Below the pieces are notes generated by a model. It was given only the letters and a program-made list of their open reading frames with translations. It did no database searches and had not been told where the DNA came from. Below, piece by piece: positions 5,884-5,989 of a DNA stretch of 5,989 bases (the stretch's first letter is position 1; each line of letters begins with the position of its first letter). This DNA is from an uncultured Collinsella sp. (GTDB lineage: Bacteria; Actinomycetota; Coriobacteriia; Coriobacteriales; Coriobacteriaceae), in NCBI GenBank assembly GCA_900554985.1, contig USJQ01000073.1, positions 1 through 5,989 of the forward strand, written 5' to 3'. Position numbers and translations under genes: made by a program.

Positions 5884-5989
5884 GAACGTCCCCAACGACT
5901 ACATCTGGGATTATTTCCAACGGCCAAGGCAACGCCAATGCTCTGACAACGTCAGCGAGCGGTCGCCGGGGCGAACAAATTTGCCTGAA
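5876..5989 (-). other. Possible 3' end of a gene entering from the right, stop inside the repeat; low confidence
   Basis: On the minus strand a frame is open from the right edge for 37 codons, contains 'LADVVRALALPWPLEI' and 'PDVVVGDVLK', and stops at TGA (complement of 5876-5878) inside the right end of the repeat cassette. A plus-strand frame across the same DNA is also open to the window edge, and neither shows a start or a known motif. The stretch 5884-5989 is therefore recorded as holding no confident gene. The minus-strand frame is mentioned because its hydrophobic, regular composition could be real protein. Confidence 0.15.

Overview
The window looks like chromosomal DNA from a high-G+C Gram-positive bacterium, most probably a Coriobacteriia-type actinobacterium such as Collinsella or a relative. 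This is an inference from three things: the long actinobacterial form of the LOG-family protein, the strongly G+C-biased codon use in tgt and the LOG gene, and palindromic GGGAC/GTCCC-rich intergenic repeats. No rRNA, tRNA or CRISPR array was seen.

Left part (1-2775, + strand): the remains of one large primase-helicase gene of the type found in TOTE conflict systems, entering from the left edge. An archaeo-eukaryotic primase (AEP) module comes first, then a superfamily 2 helicase with a C-terminal phospholipase D-like domain. The reading frame is broken twice. The first break (about 441-445) looks like a 10-base deletion inside the conserved primase loop that carries the motif II His. The second (about 778-815) lies in the linker between primase and helicase. 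The helicase frame downstream is intact for over 600 codons but has no visible ribosome binding site of its own. Its stop codon lies inside a long inverted repeat (2761-2825) that separates it from the convergent genes.

Middle part (2840-3530, - strand): a compact type II toxin-antitoxin operon, with a RelB/DinJ-family ribbon-helix-helix antitoxin followed two bases later by a YafQ-family mRNA interferase toxin. A perfect 12-bp inverted repeat with an extra third half-site lies in front of it and is the likely autoregulatory operator. Base composition in the left and middle parts is visibly more A+T-rich than in the right part, which fits accessory DNA.

Right part (3563-5674, - strand): two housekeeping genes, tgt (tRNA-guanine transglycosylase, queuosine modification) and a LOG/TIGR00730-family nucleotide phosphoribohydrolase. 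A strong intrinsic terminator lies between them, only 16 bases before the LOG start codon. Upstream of tgt are a good -10 box and a 123-bp palindromic repeat cassette (5761-5883) with terminal inverted repeats. The last ~106 bases hold no gene that can be called confidently.

Functionally the window reads as a junction between core genes (tgt, LOG) and an accessory segment holding a toxin-antitoxin pair and a decayed conflict-system gene. The toxin-antitoxin operon has the same orientation as LOG and no evident terminator lies between them, so it could receive read-through transcription.
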